Source of the DNA: an uncultured Rickettsiales bacterium
GTDB taxonomy: Bacteria > Pseudomonadota > Alphaproteobacteria > Rs-D84
Assembly (NCBI GenBank): GCA_900546225.1
Contig: URBZ01000001.1
Location: 124,001-188,000, forward strand
Length of the DNA stretch: 64,000 nucleotides
Reading direction: 5' to 3'
Of this stretch, positions 17,554-24,800 are shown in pieces (position 1 is the first letter of the stretch; each line of letters opens with the position of its first letter). Below the pieces are notes generated by a model that was not told the origin of the DNA, searched no databases, and was given only the letters and a program-made list of their open reading frames with translations. Position numbers and translations under genes: made by a program.

Positions 17554-18177
17554 ATGCGCACGACACCTGATTTTACATTTGAACGCGAATCGGGATTTGA
17601 CCTTGTTGCCGGCGTGGACGAGGCCGGCCGTGGCCCACTGTGCGGGCCGGTGGTGGCCGCAGCGGTAATTTTTCCCAACCGCGAAATTGAAATTCCTGTT
17701 CTTATTCGGGACTCTAAACAAATGACGGCACACGCCCGCGCCACCGCATATGATTGGATTACCCGCAACACAATTTGGGCGGTGGGGCAATGCAGTCCCG
17801 CCGAAATCGACGAACTGAACATTTTATGGGCGTCCATGCGCGCAATGTCGCGCGCGGTTGAAAATCTGGCGGAAATGCCGCAGTTTTGCCTGATTGACGG
17901 GAACAGATTGCCGCAGGATTTGCGTGGCACGCCAATTGTCAAGGGCGACGCCAAGTCATTATCAATCGCCGCCGCATCCATTATCGCCAAGGAAACACGT
18001 GATAAAATCATGCACGATTTGGCGGTGCAATACCCGCAATACGCATGGGATAAAAATGCGGGTTACCCCACGCCCGAACATTTGCAAGCGATTGAAAAAT
18101 ATGGTATAAACGAACATTATCGTAAAAGTTTCAAACCAGTAAAGGAAAGGATTGAACATGAAATTACGCACGATTGA
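17554..18177 (+). CDS. rnhB: ribonuclease HII
   Basis: A 207-residue endonuclease that cuts RNA in RNA-DNA hybrids, including single ribonucleotides in DNA. GVDEAGRGPLCGPVV contains the first catalytic Asp and Glu; FCLIDGN and KGDAKSLSIAAASIIAK follow as expected. The start at 17554 was chosen because GGGGGAA lies 9 bases before it; the ATG at 17536 overlaps the slt stop. Its activity is of interest beside a DNA polymerase I with an altered sugar-discrimination residue (see polA). Confidence 0.94.
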   Translation: MRTTPDFTFERESGFDLVAGVDEAGRGPLCGPVVAAAVIFPNREIEIPVLIRDSKQMTAHARATAYDWITRNTIWAVGQCSPAEIDELNILWASMRAMSRAVENLAEMPQFCLIDGNRLPQDLRGTPIVKGDAKSLSIAAASIIAKETRDKIMHDLAVQYPQYAWDKNAGYPTPEHLQAIEKYGINEHYRKSFKPVKERIEHEITHD

Positions 18178-19327
18178 AAATCTGGACGTCCGTGGCAAAT
18201 TTATATTGCTGCGCGATGACTTTAACGTTCAAATTGTCGATGGCAAAATCACCGACCCATTTCGCATTGAACAGAGTATGCCAACCATCAATGCCCTGCG
18301 CGCGGGTGGTGCAAAAATCGCGATTTGCGCCCATTTGGGCCGCCCAAAGGGTACGCGCAACATGGAATTTTCAATGCGCCCTGTTGCCGAGTATATGGGT
18401 GTGCCATTGATTGCCGATTGCTTGGACAAAGAATTTATGACAACTATGCATGATGGCGATGTGGTCTTGTTGGAAAACGTGCGTTTTTACGCCGGCGAAG
18501 AAAAAAACGACCCAGAATTTGCCCGCGAATTGGCACGCGGATTTGATATTTTTGTGAATGATGCATTTGCTGTATCGCACCGTGCACACGCCAGTACGGT
18601 TGGCGTAGCGGAAATTTTACCATCATATGCGGGAAAACTGCTGGCATCAGAAATAGACAATCTGAATGCCGTAATGGAACACCCCGCACGTCCACTGACC
18701 GCGATAGTCGCCGGCAGCAAGGTTTCCACAAAAATCGGTGTGTTAAAGGCACTGGCCAAACTGGCGGACAACCTGATTATCGGGGGCGCACTGGGCACAA
18801 CATTCAACTATGCGTGCGGCGCACACGTCGGCAATTCATTGTACGAACCAGACCAGCGTGACACTGCATTGGAAATACTGGCATTTGCGCGCGATAATAA
18901 TTGCAACGTGCTGTTACCATTGGACAAGGGGGTTGCCCCAGAATTTGCGCCAAACGCACCACGCACCGACAAAACATTTGACGAAATCACAGACGCTGAC
19001 ATTATTTTGGACGATGGGGCACAGACCAGCGCAAACGATATTGAAACAATCAAAAAATCCGCAACCGTCATCTGGAACGGCAGCGTCGGCATGGCCGAAT
19101 GGCAGCCCACATGGTCGGTTGGCACATTCGCATTGGCACGCGCCATCGCGGAACAGACCCGTGCGGGAAAACTGACCAGCGTGATTGGTGGCGGCGACAC
19201 GGTCGCGGCATTGGACGCATGCGGGGTCAAGGGCGACATGACATACGTTTCCACCGGCGGCGGCGCATTTCTGGAATTTGTAGAGGGGCGCACCCTGCCT
19301 GGGATTGCAATCTTGGAACAGAAATAA
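18158..19327 (+). CDS. pgk: phosphoglycerate kinase
   Basis: A 389-residue glycolytic enzyme making ATP from 1,3-bisphosphoglycerate. Motifs: LLRDDFNV (RVDFNVP in most), HLGRPKG, NDAFAVSHRAHAST, GSKVSTKIGVLKAL and the nucleotide-site GGGDTVAA. The ATG at 18158 overlaps the last 20 bases of rnhB, with AAAGGAAAGG inside rnhB as ribosome site, so the two genes are translationally linked. Last gene of the operon; a terminator follows. Confidence 0.95.
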   Translation: MKLRTIENLDVRGKFILLRDDFNVQIVDGKITDPFRIEQSMPTINALRAGGAKIAICAHLGRPKGTRNMEFSMRPVAEYMGVPLIADCLDKEFMTTMHDGDVVLLENVRFYAGEEKNDPEFARELARGFDIFVNDAFAVSHRAHASTVGVAEILPSYAGKLLASEIDNLNAVMEHPARPLTAIVAGSKVSTKIGVLKALAKLADNLIIGGALGTTFNYACGAHVGNSLYEPDQRDTALEILAFARDNNCNVLLPLDKGVAPEFAPNAPRTDKTFDEITDADIILDDGAQTSANDIETIKKSATVIWNGSVGMAEWQPTWSVGTFALARAIAEQTRAGKLTSVIGGGDTVAALDACGVKGDMTYVSTGGGAFLEFVEGRTLPGIAILEQK

Positions 19328-19352
19328 AAAATGCGCCACCGGCGCATTTTTT
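19326..19352. terminator. bidirectional terminator
   Basis: ATGCGCC-ACC-GGCGCAT stem flanked by AAAAA and TTTTTT. The same stem and loop recur at 46211-46237. Confidence 0.85.
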
Positions 19353-19647
19353 AACTCTGCATTGTGAATGGGCACGACTGGGTGTATTCATAAGAACCCG
19401 TTGTATCCGTAAATGTCTGTCCCATTGGCGCATACATCAGACAATCCCCATTTGTGGACGCAACCAAACAACTGTTGGCATTTCCTGCGGCAACATAGCC
19501 CGTTGGGCACGACGTACCATCAGTAATTATAACAGATTCTTTGTCTGCCTGCATCACATAGCCGGTTGGACACTGGGTTCTGGGCGCAACCGCCACAGCG
19601 GGCATAAATACCCAGCCAACGAAAAACGCAAAAACAAATTTGTTCAT
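19351..19647 (-). CDS. small secreted protein, Cys-rich family
   Basis: A 98-residue exported protein with a signal peptide (about 19 residues, ending PAVAV). It has two CPTGYV motifs, and its end, MGQTFTDTTGSYEYTQSC, closely matches the end of the protein at 57281 (FSDPTGTYEFSTNC). It is the second gene behind leader RNA B, 11 bases after the gene at 19659. Function unknown; it may be a minimal version of the lineage's secreted Cys module. Confidence 0.7.
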   Translation of the reverse strand: MNKFVFAFFVGWVFMPAVAVAPRTQCPTGYVMQADKESVIITDGTSCPTGYVAAGNANSCLVASTNGDCLMYAPMGQTFTDTTGSYEYTQSCPFTMQS

Positions 19648-19658
19648 ATCTGCGCCCC

Positions 19659-20108
19659 CTAATCTATTAAATTATTAAACATCGCCGTACGAAATGCCGA
19701 ATTTCCCAGTCCATTTTTCGCGGCACATAATGTACCACAAACAGCATTGCAATCAGAAACCGTGCTGTATTGTACAGACCCCGCCCGCACCCACTTTGAT
19801 ACCGCCGGACTAATCATTTTACAGAAACAATAATAATAATCCCCCGTGTGCGTTTTGCTTTCATAGTATATAACGTCCACTGCCTCGTTGGCATCCGCCG
19901 TGGTAATAGAACATGCATCGACAATTTGAACCGCCGTCGTACCACATGTTGCCTGAAAATCAGGCCGCGACACAAAGGAAGCCCCACTACTCGAACAAGT
20001 ATCATTTGGGTTTAACGCGACACATTTTATCGTTGCATCCGCTGTTTCCACATTCGCCAGCACGAGAAATACCGCCATACTTGAAATAAAAAAATTGCGT
20101 TTTGTCAT
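19659..20108 (-). CDS. small secreted cysteine-rich protein behind leader B
   Basis: A 149-residue exported protein with a signal peptide (about 24 residues, ending ADA) and 11 cysteines (for example YYYCFCKM, CNAVCGTLC). AGGGAGGAAAG precedes the ATG. First gene of a two-gene operon controlled by structured leader RNA B. No family recognised. Confidence 0.7.
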   Translation of the reverse strand: MTKRNFFISSMAVFLVLANVETADATIKCVALNPNDTCSSSGASFVSRPDFQATCGTTAVQIVDACSITTADANEAVDVIYYESKTHTGDYYYCFCKMISPAVSKWVRAGSVQYSTVSDCNAVCGTLCAAKNGLGNSAFRTAMFNNLID

Positions 20109-20124
20109 AAAATCTTTCCTCCCT

Positions 20125-20318
20125 AAAACAAAAACTAACCACCAGAATTTCAGGTGGTTGGAGGTTCAAGACTATAAAAGTAGATATAGCGTGCTTATTC
20201 AATATATTCGCAACCCTCCAACCAACAAAAGTACTTCTCTTGGTGGAGTTTTTTTTATCGTCCATGGACGCTACTTTTAAGAGGTCTTGAATCCTCGGCA
20301 CAGGAACACCCTGTACCG
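20125..20318 (-). ncRNA. structured leader RNA B (candidate riboswitch or attenuator)
   Basis: Reading the reverse strand: hairpin GGTACAGG-GTGTT-CCTGTGCC (20317-20297); P1 of 20296-20284 with 20172-20161; hairpin CGTCC-AT-GGACG (20270-20259); helix of 20248-20240 with 20225-20216; terminator 20159-20137 followed by T-rich bases. The arm at 20223-20215 can instead pair with 20164-20156 (GGTTGGAGG with CCTCCAACC), which overlaps both P1 and the terminator stem and so would act as antiterminator. Every helix of leader A is kept with different bases, and the GTGTT loop is unchanged. Inferred cis-regulation of the two small secreted-protein genes. Confidence 0.7.
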
Positions 20319-20324
20319 CTGTCA

Positions 20325-20353
20325 ATTATATACGTGCACAGTTTTTATGGCAA
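20325..20353 (-). promoter_or_regulatory. promoter of leader RNA B
   Basis: On the reverse strand TTGCCA (20353-20348), 17-base spacer, perfect TATAAT (20330-20325). The start would be near 20318, at the first hairpin of leader B, the same arrangement as for leader A. Confidence 0.7.
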
Positions 20354-20415
20354 GAATAAAAAATACCCAAATGGCTTTTGTGAAAAAAACAAGTGCGCCG
20401 ATGGCGCACTTCATT

Positions 20416-20443
20416 GCTCTCTGCTCTCTGCTCTTTGCTCTCT
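20416..20443. repeat. short tandem repeat tract
   Basis: Imperfect 7-base units of the CTCTCTG / CTCTTTG type repeated about four times, directly next to a terminator. A hairpin AGTGCGCC-GAT-GGCGCACT lies just before it (20391-20410). Confidence 0.6.
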
Positions 20444-20446
20444 AAT

Positions 20447-20472
20447 AAAAAACGGGGCGATGCCCCGTTTTA
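20447..20472. terminator. bidirectional terminator
   Basis: ACGGGGC-GAT-GCCCCGT with flanking A and T runs, downstream of the DsbA-like gene. The same stem recurs at 22424-22450, and near-identical stems occur at 25912 and 50286. Confidence 0.85.
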
Positions 20473-21297
20473 TTATTTATCCAATGCCTTGATAATCTGG
20501 TCATATGGAATTGCACCAGGGAACGCCTGTTCTTCGATAATCAAGAATGGTGTACCGCTGATTTCAAACTGTTGTGCCAAATCACGAACATTGGCCAATT
20601 CACGTGCGACAACTTCGCCGCCCATGTCTTGTTTCAACTGTTTTGTATCCAGACCTGCTTCATCGGCCATTTTCAAAACGTTGGCTTCTACTTTTTCGCC
20701 CAATTTGGACTGATCTTTCAAATCGTCTTGGGAATAGAAGTTACGTGTCATCATCATGTCAACCAACTTTGCGGCCTTTTCAGGATTCTGCAATTTCGCA
20801 GCAATTGCGGCCTTGGCTGGGGCATCTGACAATGCGCCGTGGATCGAGAAGTTTTTAACAACAACGCGAACGTCATTGCGGTTTTTCAACACACGATCCA
20901 ATTCACCGTGAACACGGCGGCAGTATGGGCAGCTGAAATCTGTCCAAACATAGATTGTTTTCTTTGCGTCTTGTGCGCCCAAGATTGGGGCATCTGCAAC
21001 CATCGTGTCGGCGTGATTACGAACGAATGCACGAACGGCCTTGTTCTTTGCTTCGTTCATCTGTTCCTGTGCGCCATTTGCCATTTCCTGAATAATCAAC
21101 GGATTGACCGATGTCAGGTAATAAGGCACATACAGACGGCAAACACCGCCCGCGACCAAGATGATAGCAACTAATTTAATTGCTTTCTTTGCCAAAATGG
21201 ATTTTGCGCTGGGTTTCTTGCCATCTTGTGCAATCAGCATACCGCCGAACATGTACAAGGCAATCGCCACGACCAAAACCAAGATTGTCCAAGTCAT
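20473..21297 (-). CDS. membrane-anchored DsbA-family thiol oxidoreductase
   Basis: A 274-residue protein with two N-terminal hydrophobic segments (about 2-20 and 33-55) and a periplasmic thioredoxin-like domain: WTDFSCPYC (CxxC), a helical insertion, and the cis-Pro loop SGTPFLII. It resembles the DsbA/Com1/BdbD group of disulfide oxidases or isomerases. The start at 21297 follows AAAGGAG. The abundance of secreted Cys-rich proteins in this window gives it obvious client proteins. Single gene before recO. Confidence 0.85.
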   Translation of the reverse strand: MTWTILVLVVAIALYMFGGMLIAQDGKKPSAKSILAKKAIKLVAIILVAGGVCRLYVPYYLTSVNPLIIQEMANGAQEQMNEAKNKAVRAFVRNHADTMVADAPILGAQDAKKTIYVWTDFSCPYCRRVHGELDRVLKNRNDVRVVVKNFSIHGALSDAPAKAAIAAKLQNPEKAAKLVDMMMTRNFYSQDDLKDQSKLGEKVEANVLKMADEAGLDTKQLKQDMGGEVVARELANVRDLAQQFEISGTPFLIIEEQAFPGAIPYDQIIKALDK

Positions 21298-21363
21298 AGT
21301 TTTCTCCTTTCTGTTGAACAGAGATACCATAGAAAAAAATTCGCAAATTCGCAAGGAATAATT

Positions 21364-22035
21364 CTAGATTTTTTTATGCGCTGCCGCCGCCATAATACGC
21401 ATACGTGACGACGGCACGGTTGCGCCCAATGACGTGCAAATATTTTCAACAAAACGCAATGTCGTATCCAACGTCAACGGCAATTTGTACAGTCGCCCGA
21501 TATACGGCGCGGCACAATTATCACACACCGCGCGCCCCGTTCGTGGCGACAACCAGTTCAGGTTATCGTGCGCACCACACCCCGAACAATGCGATAAATC
21601 CAACGCATAGCCCAGTTCACGCAACAGCGCAATTTCCCAATTCAAATATACTGTTTCCGAATCGCCAGTCGCCATTTGCACCAGCATTTCCAACGTTTCG
21701 TCATACAGACGGGAATATGCCTCGCGCTCTGGCAACAGCACCCGAATCAAATCAAACGCACAATTCATACACGATAATTTTTCGCCCGACATCATAATTG
21801 GTGCCGCCAAATTTCGCGCACTTTCCCAATGGAAAGTCCCCAGTTGTGATTCTAATCGCGCATTCCACGCCACCGCGCCAATTTGTCCCACCAATGGCCG
21901 GTTAGTACGCGCCACCTGTGCCCCGCGCAAGACGCCACACATAATACCAAAATCACGCGTAAAAATGCGCGCAACCGAATCGCGTTCGCCCATCGGGCGC
22001 ATACCAATTAAAATCCCCACAGATTCCAATTTCAT
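21364..22035 (-). CDS. recO: DNA repair protein RecO
   Basis: A 223-residue recombination mediator that helps RecA load at gaps. It has an N-terminal OB fold (VGILIGMRPMGERDSVARIF) and a C-terminal helical domain with a zinc motif CSGCG and CDNC. The ATG at 22035 is placed 7 bases after a perfect TATAAT, so the message is probably leaderless; upstream in-frame codons would lie inside the promoter. Confidence 0.9.
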   Translation of the reverse strand: MKLESVGILIGMRPMGERDSVARIFTRDFGIMCGVLRGAQVARTNRPLVGQIGAVAWNARLESQLGTFHWESARNLAAPIMMSGEKLSCMNCAFDLIRVLLPEREAYSRLYDETLEMLVQMATGDSETVYLNWEIALLRELGYALDLSHCSGCGAHDNLNWLSPRTGRAVCDNCAAPYIGRLYKLPLTLDTTLRFVENICTSLGATVPSSRMRIMAAAAHKKI

Positions 22036-22042
22036 GGCACGA

Positions 22043-22071
22043 ATTATACCCCGCCCCGCCCCAGATAACAA
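22043..22071 (-). promoter_or_regulatory. promoter of recO
   Basis: Reverse strand TTGTTA (22071-22066), 17-base GC-rich spacer, TATAAT (22048-22043), with the transcription start at or next to the recO ATG. Confidence 0.65.
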
Positions 22072-22099
22072 ATACTTTGTTGCAATAAAAAAAGTGCGC

Positions 22100-22423
22100 C
22101 ATCCGGCGCAACATTACCCACTGGATTGCCACGCTACGCTCGCAATGACAATGTTTCTAGAACATACTAAATTCCCCTCCTTTGGAGGGGTGGCGCGAAT
22201 GCGACGGGGTGGTCAAGAGAGTACATAATTATAGATTGATGCTTTCAGACAAAAGACCACCTCCCCGCTGCGCGGTACTCCTCCACAGGAGGAGAACTTA
22301 GTCCGCGCCAAGAATAAAAAACATTGTCATTGCGAGGAATGAAATGACGAAGCAATCCAGTAAATTAAAAGTGCGCCGAACGGCGCACATCAAACTATAT
22401 CACTCTATCACTTTATCACTAAT
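22100..22423. repeat. intergenic palindromic repeat cluster
   Basis: No gene. It holds two copies of the main palindromic repeat, which starts ACTGGATTGC and ends GCAATGACA (22120-22150; reverse orientation 22325-22361). It also has two facing copies of a second family built on CCCCTCC...GGAGGGG (22170-22213 and 22256-22305), and a short tandem tract of TATCACT units (22394-22420). Similar clusters lie at 25970-27200 and 29525-30545. Confidence 0.75.
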
Positions 22424-22450
22424 AAAAAACGGGGCGATGCCCCGTTTTTT
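22424..22450. terminator. terminator of rplI
   Basis: AACGGGGC-GAT-GCCCCGTT with flanking A and T runs at the end of rpsF-rpsR-rplI. Confidence 0.85.
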
Positions 22451-23040
22451 TATTCAGCGTCTGCCGCTTTTTCTTCTGCCACAGGTTGTTCGGCTGGTTT
22501 TTCTTCCGCTGCAGGTTTTTCTTCGGCAACTTCTTCAACCTTTTTCGTACCGAATGTCAGAACCTTGCCCGCAACCAACGCGTCAATTTCGTCCTGTGTC
22601 TGGGCAACATATACCTTGACTGGGACAATAACGTCTGGGTGCAATGCAATCTTGGTGTCAAACGCACCGATGGATTTGATTGGGCTGCCCAACAAAACCT
22701 GAGATGATTCAACATTGACGTTTGCGATTTCTTTCAACATACGCGCAATATCACGTGTTGATACAGAACCATACAGTTGACCTGTATCACCCGCCTGACG
22801 AATCATGTGCAGTTTTGCATTCTTTACTGCGTCAACGTGCGCTTCGGCGGCTGCCTTGGCGGCTTCCTGACGTGCGGTCAATTCGGCCTTTTTCGCTTCG
22901 AACAACGCAACGTTTTCACGTGTCCAGCGCATCGCCTTGCCGTTTGGCAACAAATAGTTGCGCGCAAAACCTGTTTTCACTTCGACTGTATCGCCGATAT
23001 TGCCCAAGTGAGTAATTTTTTCTGTCAAAATAATTTTCAT
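22450..23040 (-). CDS. rplI: ribosomal protein L9
   Basis: A 196-residue large-subunit protein. The N-terminal L9 domain is clear (MKIILTEKITHLGNIGD, then VKTGFARNYLLPNGKA), followed by the long helix and C-terminal domain. About 40 extra residues rich in Glu, Ala and Pro (EEKPAAEEKPAEQ) extend the C-terminus beyond the usual 150. The start at 23040 follows AAAAAGGAC. Last gene of the ribosomal operon, 284 bases after rpsR, an unusually long gap filled with repeats and a hairpin. Confidence 0.95.
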   Translation of the reverse strand: MKIILTEKITHLGNIGDTVEVKTGFARNYLLPNGKAMRWTRENVALFEAKKAELTARQEAAKAAAEAHVDAVKNAKLHMIRQAGDTGQLYGSVSTRDIARMLKEIANVNVESSQVLLGSPIKSIGAFDTKIALHPDVIVPVKVYVAQTQDEIDALVAGKVLTFGTKKVEEVAEEKPAAEEKPAEQPVAEEKAADAE

Positions 23041-23059
23041 TTTATCTGTCCTTTTTCTA

Positions 23060-23205
23060 TTCTGCCCCTGCGGGGGGAAGTGCCCAACGCCCGTTGGGCG
23101 AAGGGGGTTAAAGTTAGAGTTCAAACGAACCCAAATATCTGCTGACATTGGTGGGAAACCCTCCCTGTCAGCAAGCTGACACCCCTCCGCGGGAGGGGAA
23201 TTTTA
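23060..23205. repeat. palindromic repeats between rpsR and rplI
   Basis: Several GC-rich inverted repeats: CCCCTGC...GGGGG and GCCCAACG-CCCG-TTGGGC (about 23064-23108), and CCCTCCC...GGGAGGGG (23158-23200) enclosing TGTCAGC-AA-GCTGACA. The last belongs to the same family as 27156-27200 and 30493-30540. Confidence 0.55.
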
Positions 23206-23247
23206 ATCTCATCACAAATCAAATTAAATTATGTGAGACGAATGGCA

Positions 23248-23300
23248 GCGTTCATTTCAGTTCCGACGTGTATTAGACATACACGAGGAACTGTGAACGC
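23248..23300. other. long imperfect hairpin in rpsR-rplI spacer
   Basis: GCGTTCA (23248-23254) pairs with TGAACGC (23294-23300), CAGTTCC with GGAACTG, and GTGTA with TACAC, giving a 53-base stem-loop on the transcribed strand. It may be a processing or regulatory RNA structure, or an old repeat copy. No known leader motif was recognised. Confidence 0.5.
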
Positions 23301-23324
23301 AACAGGCGTCCACAGAATTTAATT

Positions 23325-23552
23325 TTAGCCCAAGTTGTTGCGAACAAATGGCATCAACCCCAAATGACGGGCACGTTTGATGGCGGTTGCCAATTCGCGT
23401 TGGTCTTTCTGGGAAACACCACTGATGCGTGATGGGACGATTTTGCCGCGTTCTGTGATATAGTGCGACAGTGTTTTGATATCTTTGTAATCGATAACCT
23501 TGCCCTTTAATGGGTTAGATTTTTTACGATAAATTGCTGCACGTACTGCCAT
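23325..23552 (-). CDS. rpsR: ribosomal protein S18
   Basis: A 75-residue small-subunit protein with the family core [20 protein letters not shown] and the basic end [15 protein letters not shown]. Its ATG overlaps the stop of rpsF by one base (TAATG), so the two are translationally coupled, as S6 and S18 form a complex on 16S rRNA. Confidence 0.97.
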   Translation of the reverse strand: MAVRAAIYRKKSNPLKGKVIDYKDIKTLSHYITERGKIVPSRISGVSQKDQRELATAIKRARHLGLMPFVRNNLG

Positions 23553-23890
23553 TATTCTGCCTCTTCGTTATTCTTTTTCATCATTACTGATGGTTGTTCG
23601 GACAATGCTTCGACGCGAACGTTCAAGAAACGAATGACGTCTTCGTCAATGCGGGCACGACGTTCCAGTTCGGCAACCTGGGCCCCTGGCAATTCGATGT
23701 TCAGCATGACATAGTGTGCCTTGCGATTTTTACGGATAACATAGGCCAGATTCTTCAAACCCCAGAATTCTGTGGATTTAACATCACCGCCCAGTTCCTT
23801 GATGATTTCGGTGTATTTTGCCGCTTTTTCTTTTACCTGCGGTTCGGTCAAGTCCTGGCGGAAAACCAAGACGCTTTCATAGTAAGCCAT
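23552..23890 (-). CDS. rpsF: ribosomal protein S6
   Basis: A 112-residue small-subunit protein. It starts [14 protein letters not shown], with [19 protein letters not shown] in the middle and an acidic tail (NNEEAE). First gene of rpsF-rpsR-rplI. Confidence 0.96.
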   Translation of the reverse strand: MAYYESVLVFRQDLTEPQVKEKAAKYTEIIKELGGDVKSTEFWGLKNLAYVIRKNRKAHYVMLNIELPGAQVAELERRARIDEDVIRFLNVRVEALSEQPSVMMKKNNEEAE

Positions 23891-23949
23891 TTATATTTTT
23901 CCTATGGTTTAATCAGCCGACACACCATTGTGCCAGCAGGACATCGCCA

Positions 23950-23977
23950 ATTATGCCGATTTTTTTAATAAAATCAA
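23950..23977 (-). promoter_or_regulatory. putative promoter of rpsF operon
   Basis: Reverse strand TTGATT (23977-23972), 16-base spacer, CATAAT (23955-23950). The 5' leader of about 50 bases could carry the S6:S18 autoregulatory site, but this was not identified. Confidence 0.4.
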
Positions 23978-24013
23978 GTGATTTTTCCACGCGCATTTTA
24001 TGAATAATCCCTA

Positions 24014-24043
24014 TTGACTTTATTTTGCAAAATTTACTATCAT
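24014..24043 (+). promoter_or_regulatory. promoter of MotA/MotB-like pair
   Basis: TTGACT (24014-24019), 18-base spacer, TATCAT (24038-24043), 20 bases before the start codon. Confidence 0.5.
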
Positions 24044-24063
24044 TATGTTATAAGAGAGATAGT

Positions 24064-24768
24064 ATGACGAACCAGTTTCACAGAAATCTTAACCGTATGG
24101 CGGCATTGACGGCGTTATTGGCCGCGGGCCTAATTATGTTTCACGACGAATTTCTGCGCGTTGCGGTGGCAAATATTTATCTGAACGGCATTATTATTGG
24201 GACAACGCTGTTCGGGATTGGGCTGGCGTTCGTGCACATGTTCAAATTATTGCCAGAATACCGCTGGTTGCGCGCGTATTTGATGGGACGTCGCAATGCA
24301 CCCCTGCCCCCGATGCTGTTGCGTCCGGTTGCGATGTTGTTGCGTTCGCGTCCAACGCGCATTTCCGCCACATCATTAAATAATATGTTGGATTTAATTC
24401 TGTTACGTTTTGATGATGCGCGTGAATCAATTCGGTATATCACAAACACATTGATATTTTTAGGGCTGCTCGGGACGTTTTGGGGTCTGATTATGACCGT
24501 TGGCGGGTTTGCTGACCTGATTGGTGGGTTGAATTTCGCTGATGATGCGGTACTGACAACAATGCAGGCCGGTCTGTCCAAGCCACTGGCGGGTATGGCA
24601 ACCGCATTTACCAGTTCGCTGATGGGTCTGGCGGGCAGTTTGGTTATCGGATTTCTGGGCTTGCAGGTTCAGTTGGCACAAAACGCCATCTTTAACGAAT
24701 TAGAAGATTACTTGGCCGCGCACACGCACGTGCCAACCGTCCCAGATTGCACATTGGACGATAAATAA
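24064..24768 (+). CDS. MotA/TolQ/ExbB-family proton channel
   Basis: A 234-residue inner-membrane protein with four hydrophobic segments (about residues 10-30, 40-60, 130-150 and 170-200 by eye). The last two carry the family signature: FLGLLGTFWGLIMTVGG and PLAGMATAFTSSLMGLAGSL. The start at 24064 follows GAGAGAT. With the next gene it forms a stator-like pair that would use proton flow to drive a periplasmic process. No flagellar genes are in the window, and many alphaproteobacteria carry such non-flagellar pairs. Confidence 0.85.
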   Translation: MTNQFHRNLNRMAALTALLAAGLIMFHDEFLRVAVANIYLNGIIIGTTLFGIGLAFVHMFKLLPEYRWLRAYLMGRRNAPLPPMLLRPVAMLLRSRPTRISATSLNNMLDLILLRFDDARESIRYITNTLIFLGLLGTFWGLIMTVGGFADLIGGLNFADDAVLTTMQAGLSKPLAGMATAFTSSLMGLAGSLVIGFLGLQVQLAQNAIFNELEDYLAAHTHVPTVPDCTLDDK

Positions 24769-24800
24769 GGGCAAAAACGCGAGAGAGAGGAAAAATAAAC

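Noticed and set aside
22120..22361. Insertion sequence ends
   Set aside because: The palindromic repeats are not accompanied by a transposase gene or target-site duplications that I can see.
23041..23148. N-terminal extension of L9
   Set aside because: Residues before MKIILTEK do not belong to the family, and a ribosome site lies directly before 23040.
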